A stretch of DNA of 64,000 nt from Cryobacterium sp. Y82 (GCF_002929495.1 NZ_PJJJ01000027.1:94138-158137), one strand, 5' to 3'; positions 19,194 to 28,338 are shown, counted from the first letter of the stretch. Numbers and translations: made by a program. The notes: a model not told the origin generated them from the letters alone.

Positions 19194-20293
19194 TGCGCAC
19201 CGCTCCCGACGGCGTTGAAGTCGTCGCCAACTGCGCCGAAGCAGCGCGGCTGGACTTGCCGCCTCTTCTCATTCTCGACGCAGTCGAAAAGTTCATGGAT
19301 GTCCAAGGGCTCGGTATCGGGCCGCTGTCCTGGTGTCGGATTGGTGACGGGCAGTCCAATGTCACCTACCGTCTCCAGCGCGGCATGGAGGTGTTTGTGT
19401 TGCGCCGCGGCCCTCGTCCGCCCCTGCCGCGATCCACCCATGACATGGTTCGTGAGGCTCGGATCCAACAGCTGGTCAGAAAACAGGGGGTGCCGGTTCC
19501 CGAAATTCTCGCCATTTGTGAAGACGAGTCGCTGCTCGGCGTTCCTTTCTACATCATGTCTTTCCTAAGCGGCACCGTGATCACCGATCAAATCCCCGGC
19601 TACCTCGGTGCCATGGCGCAGCGCGAGGCGACCAGTGCCGCCGTTGTTGACACTCTGGTGCAGCTACACCAGGTGGATGTTTCCGCCGGAGAACTGGCCG
19701 CGTTCGGGCGCCCGGAAGGCTACCTAAAACGACAGGTCCAGCGCTTCTCCGCCCTGTGGGAGGTGAACACCACCCGGAATCTGCCCGAGGTCGTCAGCAT
19801 CGGCAGTTGGCTGGAACGCAATATTCCCACCAGCCAGGCCGTCACAGTGATCCACGGTGACTTTCGGGCCGGAAACCTGATGTTTGAACCGTCGTCTCCG
19901 GCACGCGTGATGGCCATCCTGGACTGGGAAATGGCCACGGTGGGTGACCCGTTGGCGGATCTTGGCTATCTCACGGCAACCTATTCGGAACCCGGAAGTT
20001 TTTCTACGCCGCTCGAATTGACCAGCGTGACCCGCGAACCCGGATATCTCACCCGCGATCAGCTCATTTCGCGGTACCGCGAGCGGATGCATCTGGATTT
20101 GGACGCGCTGCCCTGGTACCAGACGCTGGCATTGTGGAAAGCCTCCATCTTCTGCGAAGCCATTTACACCCGCTGGCTCAAGGGCGAACGACCGGGCGAC
20201 ACCGGCTTCGGCCCCTCGCTTGAAGAAGGCATCCCGAGACTACTGGACGGTGCCCGGCAGTTTGCCGGCGTCAGCTCGACCGTCGCTTCCTGA
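19193..20293 (+). CDS. APH-family phosphotransferase (ACAD10/11- and LvaA-like)
   Basis: A 366-residue aminoglycoside-phosphotransferase-fold kinase. The start ATG overlaps the stop of the dehydrogenase gene (TGATG). It has the Brenner motif VIHGDFRAGNLMFE with the catalytic Asp and the metal-binding AILDWEMATVGDPLADLGY. In ACAD10/11 this domain is fused N-terminally to the dehydrogenase; in Pseudomonas lvaA it is separate. There it phosphorylates the 4-hydroxyl of a hydroxyacyl-CoA, which the dehydrogenase then eliminates. The same role is likely here, and drug resistance is not. Confidence 0.88.
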   Translation: MRTAPDGVEVVANCAEAARLDLPPLLILDAVEKFMDVQGLGIGPLSWCRIGDGQSNVTYRLQRGMEVFVLRRGPRPPLPRSTHDMVREARIQQLVRKQGVPVPEILAICEDESLLGVPFYIMSFLSGTVITDQIPGYLGAMAQREATSAAVVDTLVQLHQVDVSAGELAAFGRPEGYLKRQVQRFSALWEVNTTRNLPEVVSIGSWLERNIPTSQAVTVIHGDFRAGNLMFEPSSPARVMAILDWEMATVGDPLADLGYLTATYSEPGSFSTPLELTSVTREPGYLTRDQLISRYRERMHLDLDALPWYQTLALWKASIFCEAIYTRWLKGERPGDTGFGPSLEEGIPRLLDGARQFAGVSSTVAS

Positions 20294-20338
20294 ACCCATT
20301 CACGCCATTCCCCTGCACGTCATAGAAGTGAGATTGCA

Positions 20339-21523
20339 GTGTCACAGCAGAAGATAGTTATCGTTGACGGAGCCAGAACGCCCGTCGGGAAATACAACGG
20401 GGCCCTGGCGGCCGTGCCAGCACACCAACTCGGCGCCATTGCTGCGACCGCGGCAATGGCGCGCAGCGGCGTGACAACGGACGACATCGACGAGGTCATC
20501 ATGGGCTGCGTCGGCCAAGCCGGTGCGGATGCCTACAACGCCCGGCGCGTTGCTCTGGCAGCCGGCGTGCCCGACCGTACCCCCGCTTTCACCGTCAATA
20601 GGCTCTGCGGCAGCGGCCTGCAGGCCATCTGGTCGGCTGCTCAGCAGCTGCGCTGGGGCGGAGCCGACGTCATCCTGGCCGGCGGCGATGAATCGATGTC
20701 CCGGATGCCCTTCCTGGATTACAACGCCCGAGGCAATGCTCGACTGGGAGACCGCACCCAAGTTGACGGCACACTGGCCATGCTCACCGACCCGTTCAGC
20801 GAAAAGCACATGGGTGTTACGGCCGAGAACGTGGCCAAAAAATACGGGGTGTCCCGGCGGGAACAGGATGAGTTTGCCTGGGAGAGCCAACGCAGAGCGG
20901 GCACCGCGGAAGCCCAGACGGTATTTCAGAATGAAATCACGCCGGTACTGATTCCCGGAAAGAAGCCAGTGACTGTGACCGTCGATGAGGCACCCCGCCC
21001 GGACACTACCCTTGACACGCTGGAGGGGCTCCGCCCGGCGTTTCAGACGGGGGGCAGCGTGACCGCCGGCAACTCATCGGGAATCAACGACGGCGCCGCG
21101 GCCGTTATTCTGATGAAGGACAGCACGGCCCGCGAACGAGGACTCGGTGGCCTGGCTACTCTGGAATATGTCGCGACGGCCGGGATCGATCCGGCGCTGA
21201 TGGGCTATGCCCCGGCCTTGGCGCTGCGAAAACTCTTTGACGAAACCGGACTCAGTCCGGCAGACATTGAGATCGTCGAGCTTAACGAAGCGTTCGCGGC
21301 CCAGTCCGTCGCCGTCATCCGCGATCTGAAACTTGATCCAGAAAAGACCAATCCCTACGGCGGGGCTATCGCCCTGGGCCACCCAATCGGGGCGACCGGC
21401 GCCATCCTGACACTCCGTGCAGCCCGACATTTGCAGCGCAGCGGCGCGGAATATGGCATCGTCACGCTGTGCATCGGCGGCGGCCAAGCACTCGCCGCTT
21501 TGATCAGGAGGTACGAGGCATGA
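20339..21523 (+). CDS. Thiolase (acetyl-CoA acyltransferase)
   Basis: A 394-residue type II thiolase starting at a GTG. The nucleophilic cysteine is Cys90 (NRLCGSGLQ), and the C-terminal pair is His348 (GHPIGATG) and Cys378 (TLCIGGGQA). Located at the end of the acyl-CoA pathway operon, it should cleave a 3-oxoacyl-CoA to acetyl-CoA and a shortened acyl-CoA. Its stop overlaps the ATG of a truncated 3-hydroxyacyl-CoA dehydrogenase reading frame. Confidence 0.92.
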   Translation: MSQQKIVIVDGARTPVGKYNGALAAVPAHQLGAIAATAAMARSGVTTDDIDEVIMGCVGQAGADAYNARRVALAAGVPDRTPAFTVNRLCGSGLQAIWSAAQQLRWGGADVILAGGDESMSRMPFLDYNARGNARLGDRTQVDGTLAMLTDPFSEKHMGVTAENVAKKYGVSRREQDEFAWESQRRAGTAEAQTVFQNEITPVLIPGKKPVTVTVDEAPRPDTTLDTLEGLRPAFQTGGSVTAGNSSGINDGAAAVILMKDSTARERGLGGLATLEYVATAGIDPALMGYAPALALRKLFDETGLSPADIEIVELNEAFAAQSVAVIRDLKLDPEKTNPYGGAIALGHPIGATGAILTLRAARHLQRSGAEYGIVTLCIGGGQALAALIRRYEA

Positions 21524-21630
21524 CACCGCAAACGGGAATGTCGAGGATCAAAACGGTGGGTGTTGGCGGCCCGGGCCCAATGGGCCGCGGGATTGCCGAA
21601 AGCTGCCTCCGTGCGAGCAGGGCGGTTTGA
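21520..21630 (+). pseudogene. Truncated 3-hydroxyacyl-CoA dehydrogenase (first 36 codons)
   Basis: An ATG overlapping the thiolase stop (ATGA) opens a frame of 36 codons that reads RIKTVGVGGPGPMGRGIAES, the NAD-binding Rossmann start (GxGxMGxGIA) of 3-hydroxybutyryl/3-hydroxyacyl-CoA dehydrogenases. A TGA then ends it, and no continuation of the roughly 280-residue family is found in any frame before the next gene at 21746. The remainder appears to have been deleted. The translational coupling to the thiolase gene shows it was once a working operon member. Confidence 0.75.
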
Positions 21631-21745
21631 TCGAACGACCGGAGCCAGGTTCTACCCACACGACAAAGTGTCCGGCTTGTGACCCACCGACATCCCGCTT
21701 GGGGTGCACTGACGTGAATATCTTAAGGCAAAGGAGCCTTTTCTG

Positions 21746-23056
21746 ATGACCCAGATCGACGAAACCGACAACGACACAGCCAGAGAAACCAGCGGCGTCA
21801 CCGAACGGTCGAAGCGGCGTGACCTGATCGCCAGTACTCTCGGCAACGTTCTTGAATGGTATGAGTGGAGCGCCTACGCGGTCTTTGCGCCGTTCATAGC
21901 CGCTGCGATGTTCAACCCCGAGGATCCCATCTCCGGACTCCTCTCCACCCTCGGAGTTTTTGCCGTCGGCTTCTTAATGCGACCGCTTGGCGGCATCGTC
22001 TTCGGCCTGGTCGCCGACCGGCGCGGGCGCAAATTCGTCTTGGTCACGACAATGCTCATGATGGCCGGCGGAAGCCTGGCCATGGCTGTAATGCCGACCT
22101 ATCAGAACGCCGGTGCCTGGGCGTCCTTCCTGCTGCTCGCGGTCAGGGTCATCCAAGGGTTTGCGCACGGCGGAGAAACCGCGACCGCTTATACCTACGT
22201 GGCCGAAATTGCGCCACGGCGTCATCGCGGACTCTGGGGCAGCGCTGTCTTCATCGCCATCTTCGGCGGGTCTGTGCTGGCCTACGGTGTCGCTGGCGGT
22301 GTGACCAGCATCATGCCCGACGACAGTGTCGCGGCCTGGGGATGGCGTATCCCGTTCATCCTCGGCGCTTTCCTCGCCCTTGCGGCTCTCTATATGCGAC
22401 GCAACATGGGTGAGAGCGAGGTCTTCGACGACCACACGGCCGGCACCGACAAGCCAGCCCCGCTCCCGAAAGCTCAGGTTGCCCGAACAATCGTGCTGAT
22501 GATCGCCATGACTTCCGGGGTGACAGCGGCCCACTACACCTGGACCTCGTATGCTTCCACCTACGCGATCACCCAGAAAGGCATGGACTCGGGCACCGCC
22601 TTCTGGATGACCCTGACGGCCCAGTTGATCGCCCTGGCAACCCTGCCACTCTGGGGATGGGTTTCCGACCGAGTCGGTCGGCGCCCGATGATGCTGATCT
22701 TCGCCGTCCTCATGATCGCGCTTTCCCTCCCCCTGACTGCCATGATCGGTTCGGCGGGGTGGACGCTCCTGCTCGCCTCGGCGATCGCTTTAGTGATCGT
22801 CGCCATCCCCGGTGCTTTGCTCTCGGCAATTCTCTCCGAGAATTTCCCGACCAGAATTCGTACCAGGGCCATCGGTTTCGCCTATTCCATTTCAGTGGCC
22901 GTGTTCGGCGGTACCGCTCCCTACTTGAACGCCCTCTTCAACTCGCTGGATGTTGGCTGGCTCTCCAGCGTGTACATCATTGTTCTCTGCGCGTGCACGG
23001 GGATCGCCTGTTTCATCATGAAGGAAACAAAGGGCATCGACTTGAAAGACGCTTGA
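21746..23056 (+). CDS. MFS transporter, metabolite:H+ symporter (MHS) family
   Basis: A 436-residue carrier of the ShiA/ProP/KgtP group. The N-terminus has the diagnostic GNVLEWYEWSAYAVFAPF, followed by the MFS loop GLVADRRGRKFV and a second loop WVSDRVGRRPMM between helices 8 and 9. AAGGAG lies 9 nt before the ATG. It follows the acyl-CoA operon and probably imports the organic acid which that pathway degrades. Confidence 0.9.
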   Translation: MTQIDETDNDTARETSGVTERSKRRDLIASTLGNVLEWYEWSAYAVFAPFIAAAMFNPEDPISGLLSTLGVFAVGFLMRPLGGIVFGLVADRRGRKFVLVTTMLMMAGGSLAMAVMPTYQNAGAWASFLLLAVRVIQGFAHGGETATAYTYVAEIAPRRHRGLWGSAVFIAIFGGSVLAYGVAGGVTSIMPDDSVAAWGWRIPFILGAFLALAALYMRRNMGESEVFDDHTAGTDKPAPLPKAQVARTIVLMIAMTSGVTAAHYTWTSYASTYAITQKGMDSGTAFWMTLTAQLIALATLPLWGWVSDRVGRRPMMLIFAVLMIALSLPLTAMIGSAGWTLLLASAIALVIVAIPGALLSAILSENFPTRIRTRAIGFAYSISVAVFGGTAPYLNALFNSLDVGWLSSVYIIVLCACTGIACFIMKETKGIDLKDA

Positions 23057-23062
23057 ATCTGT

Positions 23063-23094
23063 CGGCGGTGGTGCGGCTCCATGTTCCACCGCCG
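23063..23094. terminator. Hairpin between convergent genes
   Basis: CGGCGGTGG (23063-23071) pairs exactly with CCACCGCCG (23086-23094) around a 14-nt loop. It lies a few bases after the MHS carrier stop and before the convergent epimerase end. No T-run follows, so it may be a weak or Rho-assisted bidirectional terminator. Confidence 0.5.
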
Positions 23095-23183
23095 GCATGG
23101 CGGCCAGTTCTCGCACCTGTCAGAACGCGTCGGAGTGTTTAGAACGGTTGGAGCCGTCTCGGACGGTACGGGGCGGCGGCTGA

Positions 23184-24125
23184 CTAGTCCATGGCTCGAA
23201 TCGTCCAGGAGGCGCCTGCCGAGCCTCCCGGCTCGAGGACGTTCAGGTCCACCCCGGAGTTGAAGGCATCCGGTGGACAGGTCATTGGTTCCACGGCTAG
23301 TCCGATTCTGTCAATAGCGGGTGTGGGTTGATCAGCGGTGTGCACTTGAACCCACGGGCATTCGCCATCAAAGCTCAGTGCCACGCCACTGCCGGCGCTC
23401 GTTGTCACTCGAACCGTCGCGTTGCCTTCCTCGTCCCGGTCGAAGCCAGTGAAGGCATGGTCGATAAAGGTGTCATCGATCGTACGTGGCGCGCGAAAAT
23501 CAAAGGCGGCGAGATCACTTTCAGTGACGTCACGAAGGCGAAGAGGAATGAGACGGTCAGGAGTCACGGTCAGTATTTGCCTGGCGGGGAGTTCGAGCGT
23601 CCAGTCGTCGACGCGGCCCTCGCCGGCGACAAGATAGGGGTGCGGAGCGATACCAAACGGGGCGGCGTTGGGGCCGGCATTCACTGCCGTCACTGTCGTT
23701 CGAAGGCCCCCGGCGTCGAGCGCAAAAGCCACCTCCAGTGTCACCCGGTGCGGGTATCCAGGTTGCGCCTCGATCGTTGCTCCGAGAACCAGCCGACGCG
23801 TCGTCTGCCTCACCACAGCAAAGTCCAGCCAGGACGCGAGTCCGTGGAGAGCGTGTCCCCGCGACGGTTCCGTAATGCTGAGCTGTTGCTCGACGTCATC
23901 AAATGTGTACCGTCCATCAACGACTCGGTTCGGCCACGGTGCCAGGATGGCGCCGCGAAAAAACGGTCGCACCTGGTCGGCATCGAACGGAACGATGAGG
24001 TTCCGCCCGCGGTACTGGAGCGATCGAAGGCTCGCGCCAATGCTTGCGATCGAGGCGGTGTAGCCGTCAGCCTCGAGAACGAATTGGGTTCCCGACAGCG
24101 GGCTGAGCGAGAGAGAGTTTTCCAT
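23184..24125 (-). CDS. Aldose 1-epimerase family protein
   Basis: A 313-residue galactose-mutarotase-fold protein that should interconvert alpha and beta anomers of an aldose. I use the ATG at 24125; the longer frame overlaps the upstream gene. Motifs include the substrate-binding APWPNRV region, SRGHALHGLAS with the conserved histidine, and FGIAPHPYLV with the second histidine, and a C-terminal Glu in AVEPMTCPPDAF. As the last gene of the arabinoside importer operon it probably processes the released sugar. Confidence 0.88.
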   Translation of the reverse strand: MENSLSLSPLSGTQFVLEADGYTASIASIGASLRSLQYRGRNLIVPFDADQVRPFFRGAILAPWPNRVVDGRYTFDDVEQQLSITEPSRGHALHGLASWLDFAVVRQTTRRLVLGATIEAQPGYPHRVTLEVAFALDAGGLRTTVTAVNAGPNAAPFGIAPHPYLVAGEGRVDDWTLELPARQILTVTPDRLIPLRLRDVTESDLAAFDFRAPRTIDDTFIDHAFTGFDRDEEGNATVRVTTSAGSGVALSFDGECPWVQVHTADQPTPAIDRIGLAVEPMTCPPDAFNSGVDLNVLEPGGSAGASWTIRAMD

Positions 24126-24154
24126 GGTGCACCATTCAGTTCGTGTTGGAGTGC

Positions 24155-25132
24155 TCAGTCGGGGATCACGACCCGAGGAATGTCGGCGTCCCAATCAATC
24201 TCAGCAACGTGCAATGCGCGGTACGTGTAATCCTTGTCCCACGCATGGAAAACGATGTAGTCCTGACCACCCACGTCCATGACGAGGTCTTGGCCACCGG
24301 GCCCGCGATATAGACCGCCCGAAGTGTCGGTCGAAAGGATCGGACCAACTTCCTTCCTCCACGGACCGTCGATTGAGGCAGCTGTTGCCGCACCGACCGC
24401 GTATTGGTCACCTCCGTAAGAATTCGCGGAGTAGAGCATGACAAGTCCTGACCCTCGAGCCACAATGGTCGGAGCTTCGATCAGGGCGCCCTCCCACTCT
24501 TCGGTCTGCTTGAGAATCCTGATGGGATCGCCCGTGATGCTGCGTCCGTCGGGAGAGAGCGTAGCCGCCTGAATCCAGGTATCGAGTTCGCAACAGTTCC
24601 CGTCATTTTTCCAGACGAGGTACAGGACGTCGTCGATGACGACGGTGCTTGCATCGATTGCACCGCCTTGGTCTTCGGGACACACGATCATGGCGTCGCC
24701 CTGAACGGTGAACGGTCCGGCCGGGTCGGTGGCCGTGGCAACCCCGATGCACTGCAGCGTTGGCGCAAAGTTCGTCGCCGTGAAGTACATAACGAAGGAA
24801 TTGTCGGTGAGCCTCGTTACTTCGGGTGCCCAGGTCTTCCCCGGAATAATCCAGTTCGGCAGCTCCGGCAAAGCGTCGGGAAGGACGTCCCAATCGACAA
24901 GATCGGTGGAGGAGGCGACTTGCACGTTGCGGTTGTTGTCGTTGGTGGCATACGCAAAGTACGTGCCGTCCACCTTCATCACGTCGGGATCAGCAAAATT
25001 CGCGTTGAGTACTGGGGCGCCGGCTGTGGCGAGCGCCGATTGCTCTGCAGCCGCCGTGCAGCCGGTCACCGCGAGGACGGTCATAATTGCTGCCGACACC
25101 GAGGCTAACGCTGCGCGGCGAGCTGACTTCAT
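24155..25132 (-). CDS. GH43 family glycosidase, lipoprotein
   Basis: A 325-residue secreted five-bladed beta-propeller glycoside hydrolase. The signal peptide ends in a lipobox (VLAVTGC). The catalytic acids are visible in order: base Asp in NANFADPDV, pKa-modulating Asp in GAIDASTVV, and proton donor Glu in LIEAPTIV. This arrangement belongs to family 43 arabinanases, arabinofuranosidases and beta-xylosidases. Surface anchoring together with the linked importer suggests it trims arabinan or arabinoxylan oligosaccharides outside the cell. The exact linkage specificity is not evident. Confidence 0.88.
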   Translation of the reverse strand: MKSARRAALASVSAAIMTVLAVTGCTAAAEQSALATAGAPVLNANFADPDVMKVDGTYFAYATNDNNRNVQVASSTDLVDWDVLPDALPELPNWIIPGKTWAPEVTRLTDNSFVMYFTATNFAPTLQCIGVATATDPAGPFTVQGDAMIVCPEDQGGAIDASTVVIDDVLYLVWKNDGNCCELDTWIQAATLSPDGRSITGDPIRILKQTEEWEGALIEAPTIVARGSGLVMLYSANSYGGDQYAVGAATAASIDGPWRKEVGPILSTDTSGGLYRGPGGQDLVMDVGGQDYIVFHAWDKDYTYRALHVAEIDWDADIPRVVIPD

Positions 25133-25138
25133 CGGGTG

Positions 25139-26017
25139 CTATCCCTTGACGCCGGAGCGAGAAACGCCCTCAATGATGAAGCGCTGGAGAAAGATGAACA
25201 GCGCGAGCACTGGCACGCTCGCGACGACGGCGCCGGCCATCAGTAGGTCGTAGCGCACTGCATTTGCCGATTGCAGCGTGGACAGGCCAGCGGGCAGCGT
25301 TTGTACTTCCGGGCTGAATAAGACGTAGACGGGCCAGAGGAAGTCATTCCAGTTGCCGAGAAAAGCGAGCAGCGCGAGTGTTGCAAGCGCGGGCTTAGCG
25401 AGCGGCAGAACTACTTGCGTGAAGATCACGAATCGGTTCGCCCCGTCGAGCCGGGCGGCCTCCTCCAACTCCACGGGCAGGCCAACGAAGAACTGTCGCA
25501 TGAAGAACACTCCGAAAGCGGATGCCGCCGTTGGAACGATGATCGCGACGAGCGAGTTGAGCCACCCCAGTTCACTCACGATGAGGTAATTGGGAATCAC
25601 CAGGATCACCGGCGGCACCAGCAAAGTCGCAACGATGATGACGAAGACGAAATTCTTGCCGCGAAACTGCATTCGCGCAAGCGGATACGCCGCGAGAGAC
25701 GCCGTGATGACGACCAGCGTGGCGTTGAGGGCGGCTGCGACCATGCTGTTTGCGAACCATTGCAGCACCGGAGTCGCGGTCCCTGGGGCCAGGATAGACG
25801 CAAAAGCTTGCAGAGAAATCGGATCGGGAATCCACGACGGTGGAATAGCAGTCGCGTCGGCCCGGGTCTTGAGGCTGGTCACGATCATGAAGATGATCGG
25901 GCTGATGAACGCGATTGCGATTGCGCCGAGAACGACGACTCGAGTGATATTGCCACTCCGCCGGCGTGCACGGCGTGCTCGAGATGCCGCACGGACCGTC
26001 GCCGTGAAATTGCTCAC
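25139..26017 (-). CDS. ABC sugar transporter permease, MalG type
   Basis: A 292-residue permease beginning with GTG that overlaps the MalF-type stop (GTGA). The basic N-terminus is followed by six hydrophobic segments, and the EAA loop reads ELEEAARLDGANRFVIFTQVVLPL. It ends VSRSGVKG, the standard C-terminus of the AraQ/MalG group. It works with the MalF-type gene and the lipoprotein binding protein upstream. The likely cargo is arabino-oligosaccharide, given GH43 downstream. Confidence 0.93.
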   Translation of the reverse strand: MSNFTATVRAASRARRARRRSGNITRVVVLGAIAIAFISPIIFMIVTSLKTRADATAIPPSWIPDPISLQAFASILAPGTATPVLQWFANSMVAAALNATLVVITASLAAYPLARMQFRGKNFVFVIIVATLLVPPVILVIPNYLIVSELGWLNSLVAIIVPTAASAFGVFFMRQFFVGLPVELEEAARLDGANRFVIFTQVVLPLAKPALATLALLAFLGNWNDFLWPVYVLFSPEVQTLPAGLSTLQSANAVRYDLLMAGAVVASVPVLALFIFLQRFIIEGVSRSGVKG

Positions 26018-27027
26018 GAGCGCGCCTCCTTCTTGAGCTTCCTGGGCTGTTTCTCGCGAAAAATATAGAAAACAAAGGCACTGATCGCCATGAGGAAGAC
26101 GGTGAGCACGTAACTCATCGCTGCTGCGCTGCCCATCTGAAAGTTGCGTAGACCCGTGTCGGCGATCTGATAAATGGCCGTGCGCGTTTCACGTCCGGGG
26201 CCACCCTGGGTCATGAGATAGGACTGACCAAACATATTGGCGGATGCGAGGAGGGTGATGATCGTGATGAATGACAGAATGGGCTTGAGTCCGGGGATCG
26301 TCACGTGCAGAAACTGCATCCACGGTCCGGCCCCATCAACGCGCGCGGCTTCATAGAGCTCGGTCGGGATGTCCTGAAGACCGGCAAGGTAGATGACGGC
26401 GTTGAAGCCGAGCGTCCACCAGACGGTCACTCCCACGAGCGCGACCCAGGCCGCAGGCGTCGTTGTTGTCCACGCCGTGTCGTCCGGGAGTCCGAGAAGT
26501 CCCAGATAGTGGTTCACGAGTCCAATATTGTTGTCGAGCAGGTACCGCCAGAGTACCGAAATGACGGCGACGCCGAGCACGTAGGGGGCGAAATAGATGG
26601 CTCGGAGAAAGTCCCGTCCGGGAAACTTCTTGCTCATGAGCAATGCAACGGCCAGTGGAACGATCAGGAGCAGCGGCACGCTGAGTACCGTGAAGATTCC
26701 AGTGGCCCGCATTGATCCCCAGAAGGGTCCGAAAACCGTCGATCCGGGCGAGAACAAAGCGACGTAGTTGTCTAGGCCGACGAAGGGTTTGTTTGGCAAG
26801 GTGTAGTCCCAGGAATGAAAACTGATCCACACCCCGAGAACTGCCGGGAGGATGACGAAGCTGCCGAACAATAGCAGGTAAGGGGTGAGAAAGAGCCAGG
26901 GCGTTGCTATCCCCTGTTGCCGAGTGCCCGCTCGTACTCCACGTTTCTTCTGCGACTCCGGTTCAGAAGCCGAGGGGCGGCGCGCCCTCCCCGGAGGAAG
27001 TGCGCGCTCACCAACCTTCGTCGACAT
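26014..27027 (-). CDS. ABC sugar transporter permease, MalF type
   Basis: A 337-residue permease (AraP/UgpA type) with a long, Arg/Lys-rich cytoplasmic N-terminus (about 40 residues). It contains the conserved EAA loop TELYEAARVDGAGPWMQFLHVTIPG and the MTQGGPGRET segment before the last helices. Only 3 bp separate it from the binding-protein gene. No ATPase gene is present in this operon, so a shared multi-transporter ATPase is implied. Confidence 0.93.
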   Translation of the reverse strand: MSTKVGERALPPGRARRPSASEPESQKKRGVRAGTRQQGIATPWLFLTPYLLLFGSFVILPAVLGVWISFHSWDYTLPNKPFVGLDNYVALFSPGSTVFGPFWGSMRATGIFTVLSVPLLLIVPLAVALLMSKKFPGRDFLRAIYFAPYVLGVAVISVLWRYLLDNNIGLVNHYLGLLGLPDDTAWTTTTPAAWVALVGVTVWWTLGFNAVIYLAGLQDIPTELYEAARVDGAGPWMQFLHVTIPGLKPILSFITIITLLASANMFGQSYLMTQGGPGRETRTAIYQIADTGLRNFQMGSAAAMSYVLTVFLMAISAFVFYIFREKQPRKLKKEARS

Positions 27028-27030
27028 AGG

Positions 27031-28338
27031 TCAGCCCCCGAACGAGGCTTTGTTGTCGTCCATGAGTTGCGTCGCCGAGTCGGCGGCTTTTTTGAGCGCC
27101 TCACTCGGCGTTGTCGTTCCCTGAACCCCGTCGGCGACGGCGATTTCGAGGGTCTCGGCCTGCACTTGGCCGATCCCGGGAATGGGCGGCAGGAAACGCA
27201 TCGAATCGATCGTCCCCGCGATTGCTTCCTGCGGGAGCCCCTTGAGTGCGCCACCATCGCGCACTGACTGACGAGCGGGGATCATGCCCGAGCCTGCCCA
27301 CTCAGCCGACTGCTCGCTCATCCAGGCGATGAAGACCTTCGACGCGTTGACCTTGTTCTGGTCGGCGTTGCTCTGGCGCGGAAGGAAGAAGTTGTGGGAG
27401 TTGGCCCACACAGCGTCTGTTTCGCCGATTGTGGGAATCGGGGCGACCGCGTACGCAAGACCGGACTCGACGAGATCGTTGATCTGCCAGATGCCATCCC
27501 AGGTGATCGAGGTCTCACCGTTCTTGAACGCGACATATTGAGAGTCGATAGCGACGTCACTCGGGCTATATCCGTCGTCCACGAGGGAGCGCTGCCACTC
27601 AAGTGCCTCTACCCCGGCCGCTGAATCGAACGTTGCTCCGTCGTCGCCGTACGGTTCACCGCCGTTCTGCCAGAGCACGGAGAGATTCATGAGGTGGCTC
27701 GGCCACCTCGTCGGCATCCAGAAGGGAGTTTCATAGCCAGCCGCCTGAAGCTTGACGAGCGCATCCTGCAAGGAAGCCGCATCGGTTGGGGCCTCCGTGA
27801 TCCCCGCTGCGGCGAAATGTTCGGTGTTGTAGTACATGGCCAGGGAGTGCACGTCGAGCGGAATGCCGTATCGGGCGTCCTTGTAGACGCCGGCATCCCA
27901 GACGTCCTTGGTGAAGTCATCCGACGTCAGACCCAACTCCTCGGTGAGATCGTCGATCGGTACGATGACGTTTCGCGCAGCATTGGTCGCGAGCTGGTCC
28001 AGGTGCATGACGCCGACGTCCGGGCCCTCTCCAGCGGTCACTGCGGCGGGAAGGCGCTGGTAGAAGTCAATCCATTGCATCGTGTTTGAGACAACCTTGA
28101 TGTTGTCGTGTTCCGCATTGAACTCAGCGACCATCGTCTCCATGAACGGGCCATCACCACCGGTGAATCCGTTCCAGTAAGACAGCTCAACCTCAGGCCC
28201 GGCGTATTCACCGGTGAAGGGCTCACTCGCCGTCTGTTCGGCTCCGCCCGCGGAGCATCCGGCGAGAACCAGCGCGAGTGCGGCACCGAGAGCGGTGACC
28301 CCGAGTACTCGTCGCCCGGAGAAGTCTTTCTGCTTCAT
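27031..28338 (-). CDS. Sugar-binding lipoprotein of ABC importer (family 1)
   Basis: A 435-residue solute-binding lipoprotein with signal peptide and lipobox (LALVLAGC). GAGGAGGA lies upstream of the ATG. The mature protein shows family-1 features such as VELSYWNGFTGGDGPFMETMV and GETSITWDGIWQIND. It is the first gene of the importer-GH43-epimerase operon and is divergent from a LacI gene, with a candidate operator upstream. The ligand is inferred to be an arabinose-containing oligosaccharide. Confidence 0.92.
   Translation of the reverse strand: MKQKDFSGRRVLGVTALGAALALVLAGCSAGGAEQTASEPFTGEYAGPEVELSYWNGFTGGDGPFMETMVAEFNAEHDNIKVVSNTMQWIDFYQRLPAAVTAGEGPDVGVMHLDQLATNAARNVIVPIDDLTEELGLTSDDFTKDVWDAGVYKDARYGIPLDVHSLAMYYNTEHFAAAGITEAPTDAASLQDALVKLQAAGYETPFWMPTRWPSHLMNLSVLWQNGGEPYGDDGATFDSAAGVEALEWQRSLVDDGYSPSDVAIDSQYVAFKNGETSITWDGIWQINDLVESGLAYAVAPIPTIGETDAVWANSHNFFLPRQSNADQNKVNASKVFIAWMSEQSAEWAGSGMIPARQSVRDGGALKGLPQEAIAGTIDSMRFLPPIPGIGQVQAETLEIAVADGVQGTTTPSEALKKAADSATQLMDDNKASFGG

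Noticed and set aside
19193..20293. Aminoglycoside resistance phosphotransferase
   Set aside because: The APH fold is real, but the operon with an ACAD10/11-like dehydrogenase and CoA ligase points to a hydroxyacyl-CoA kinase.
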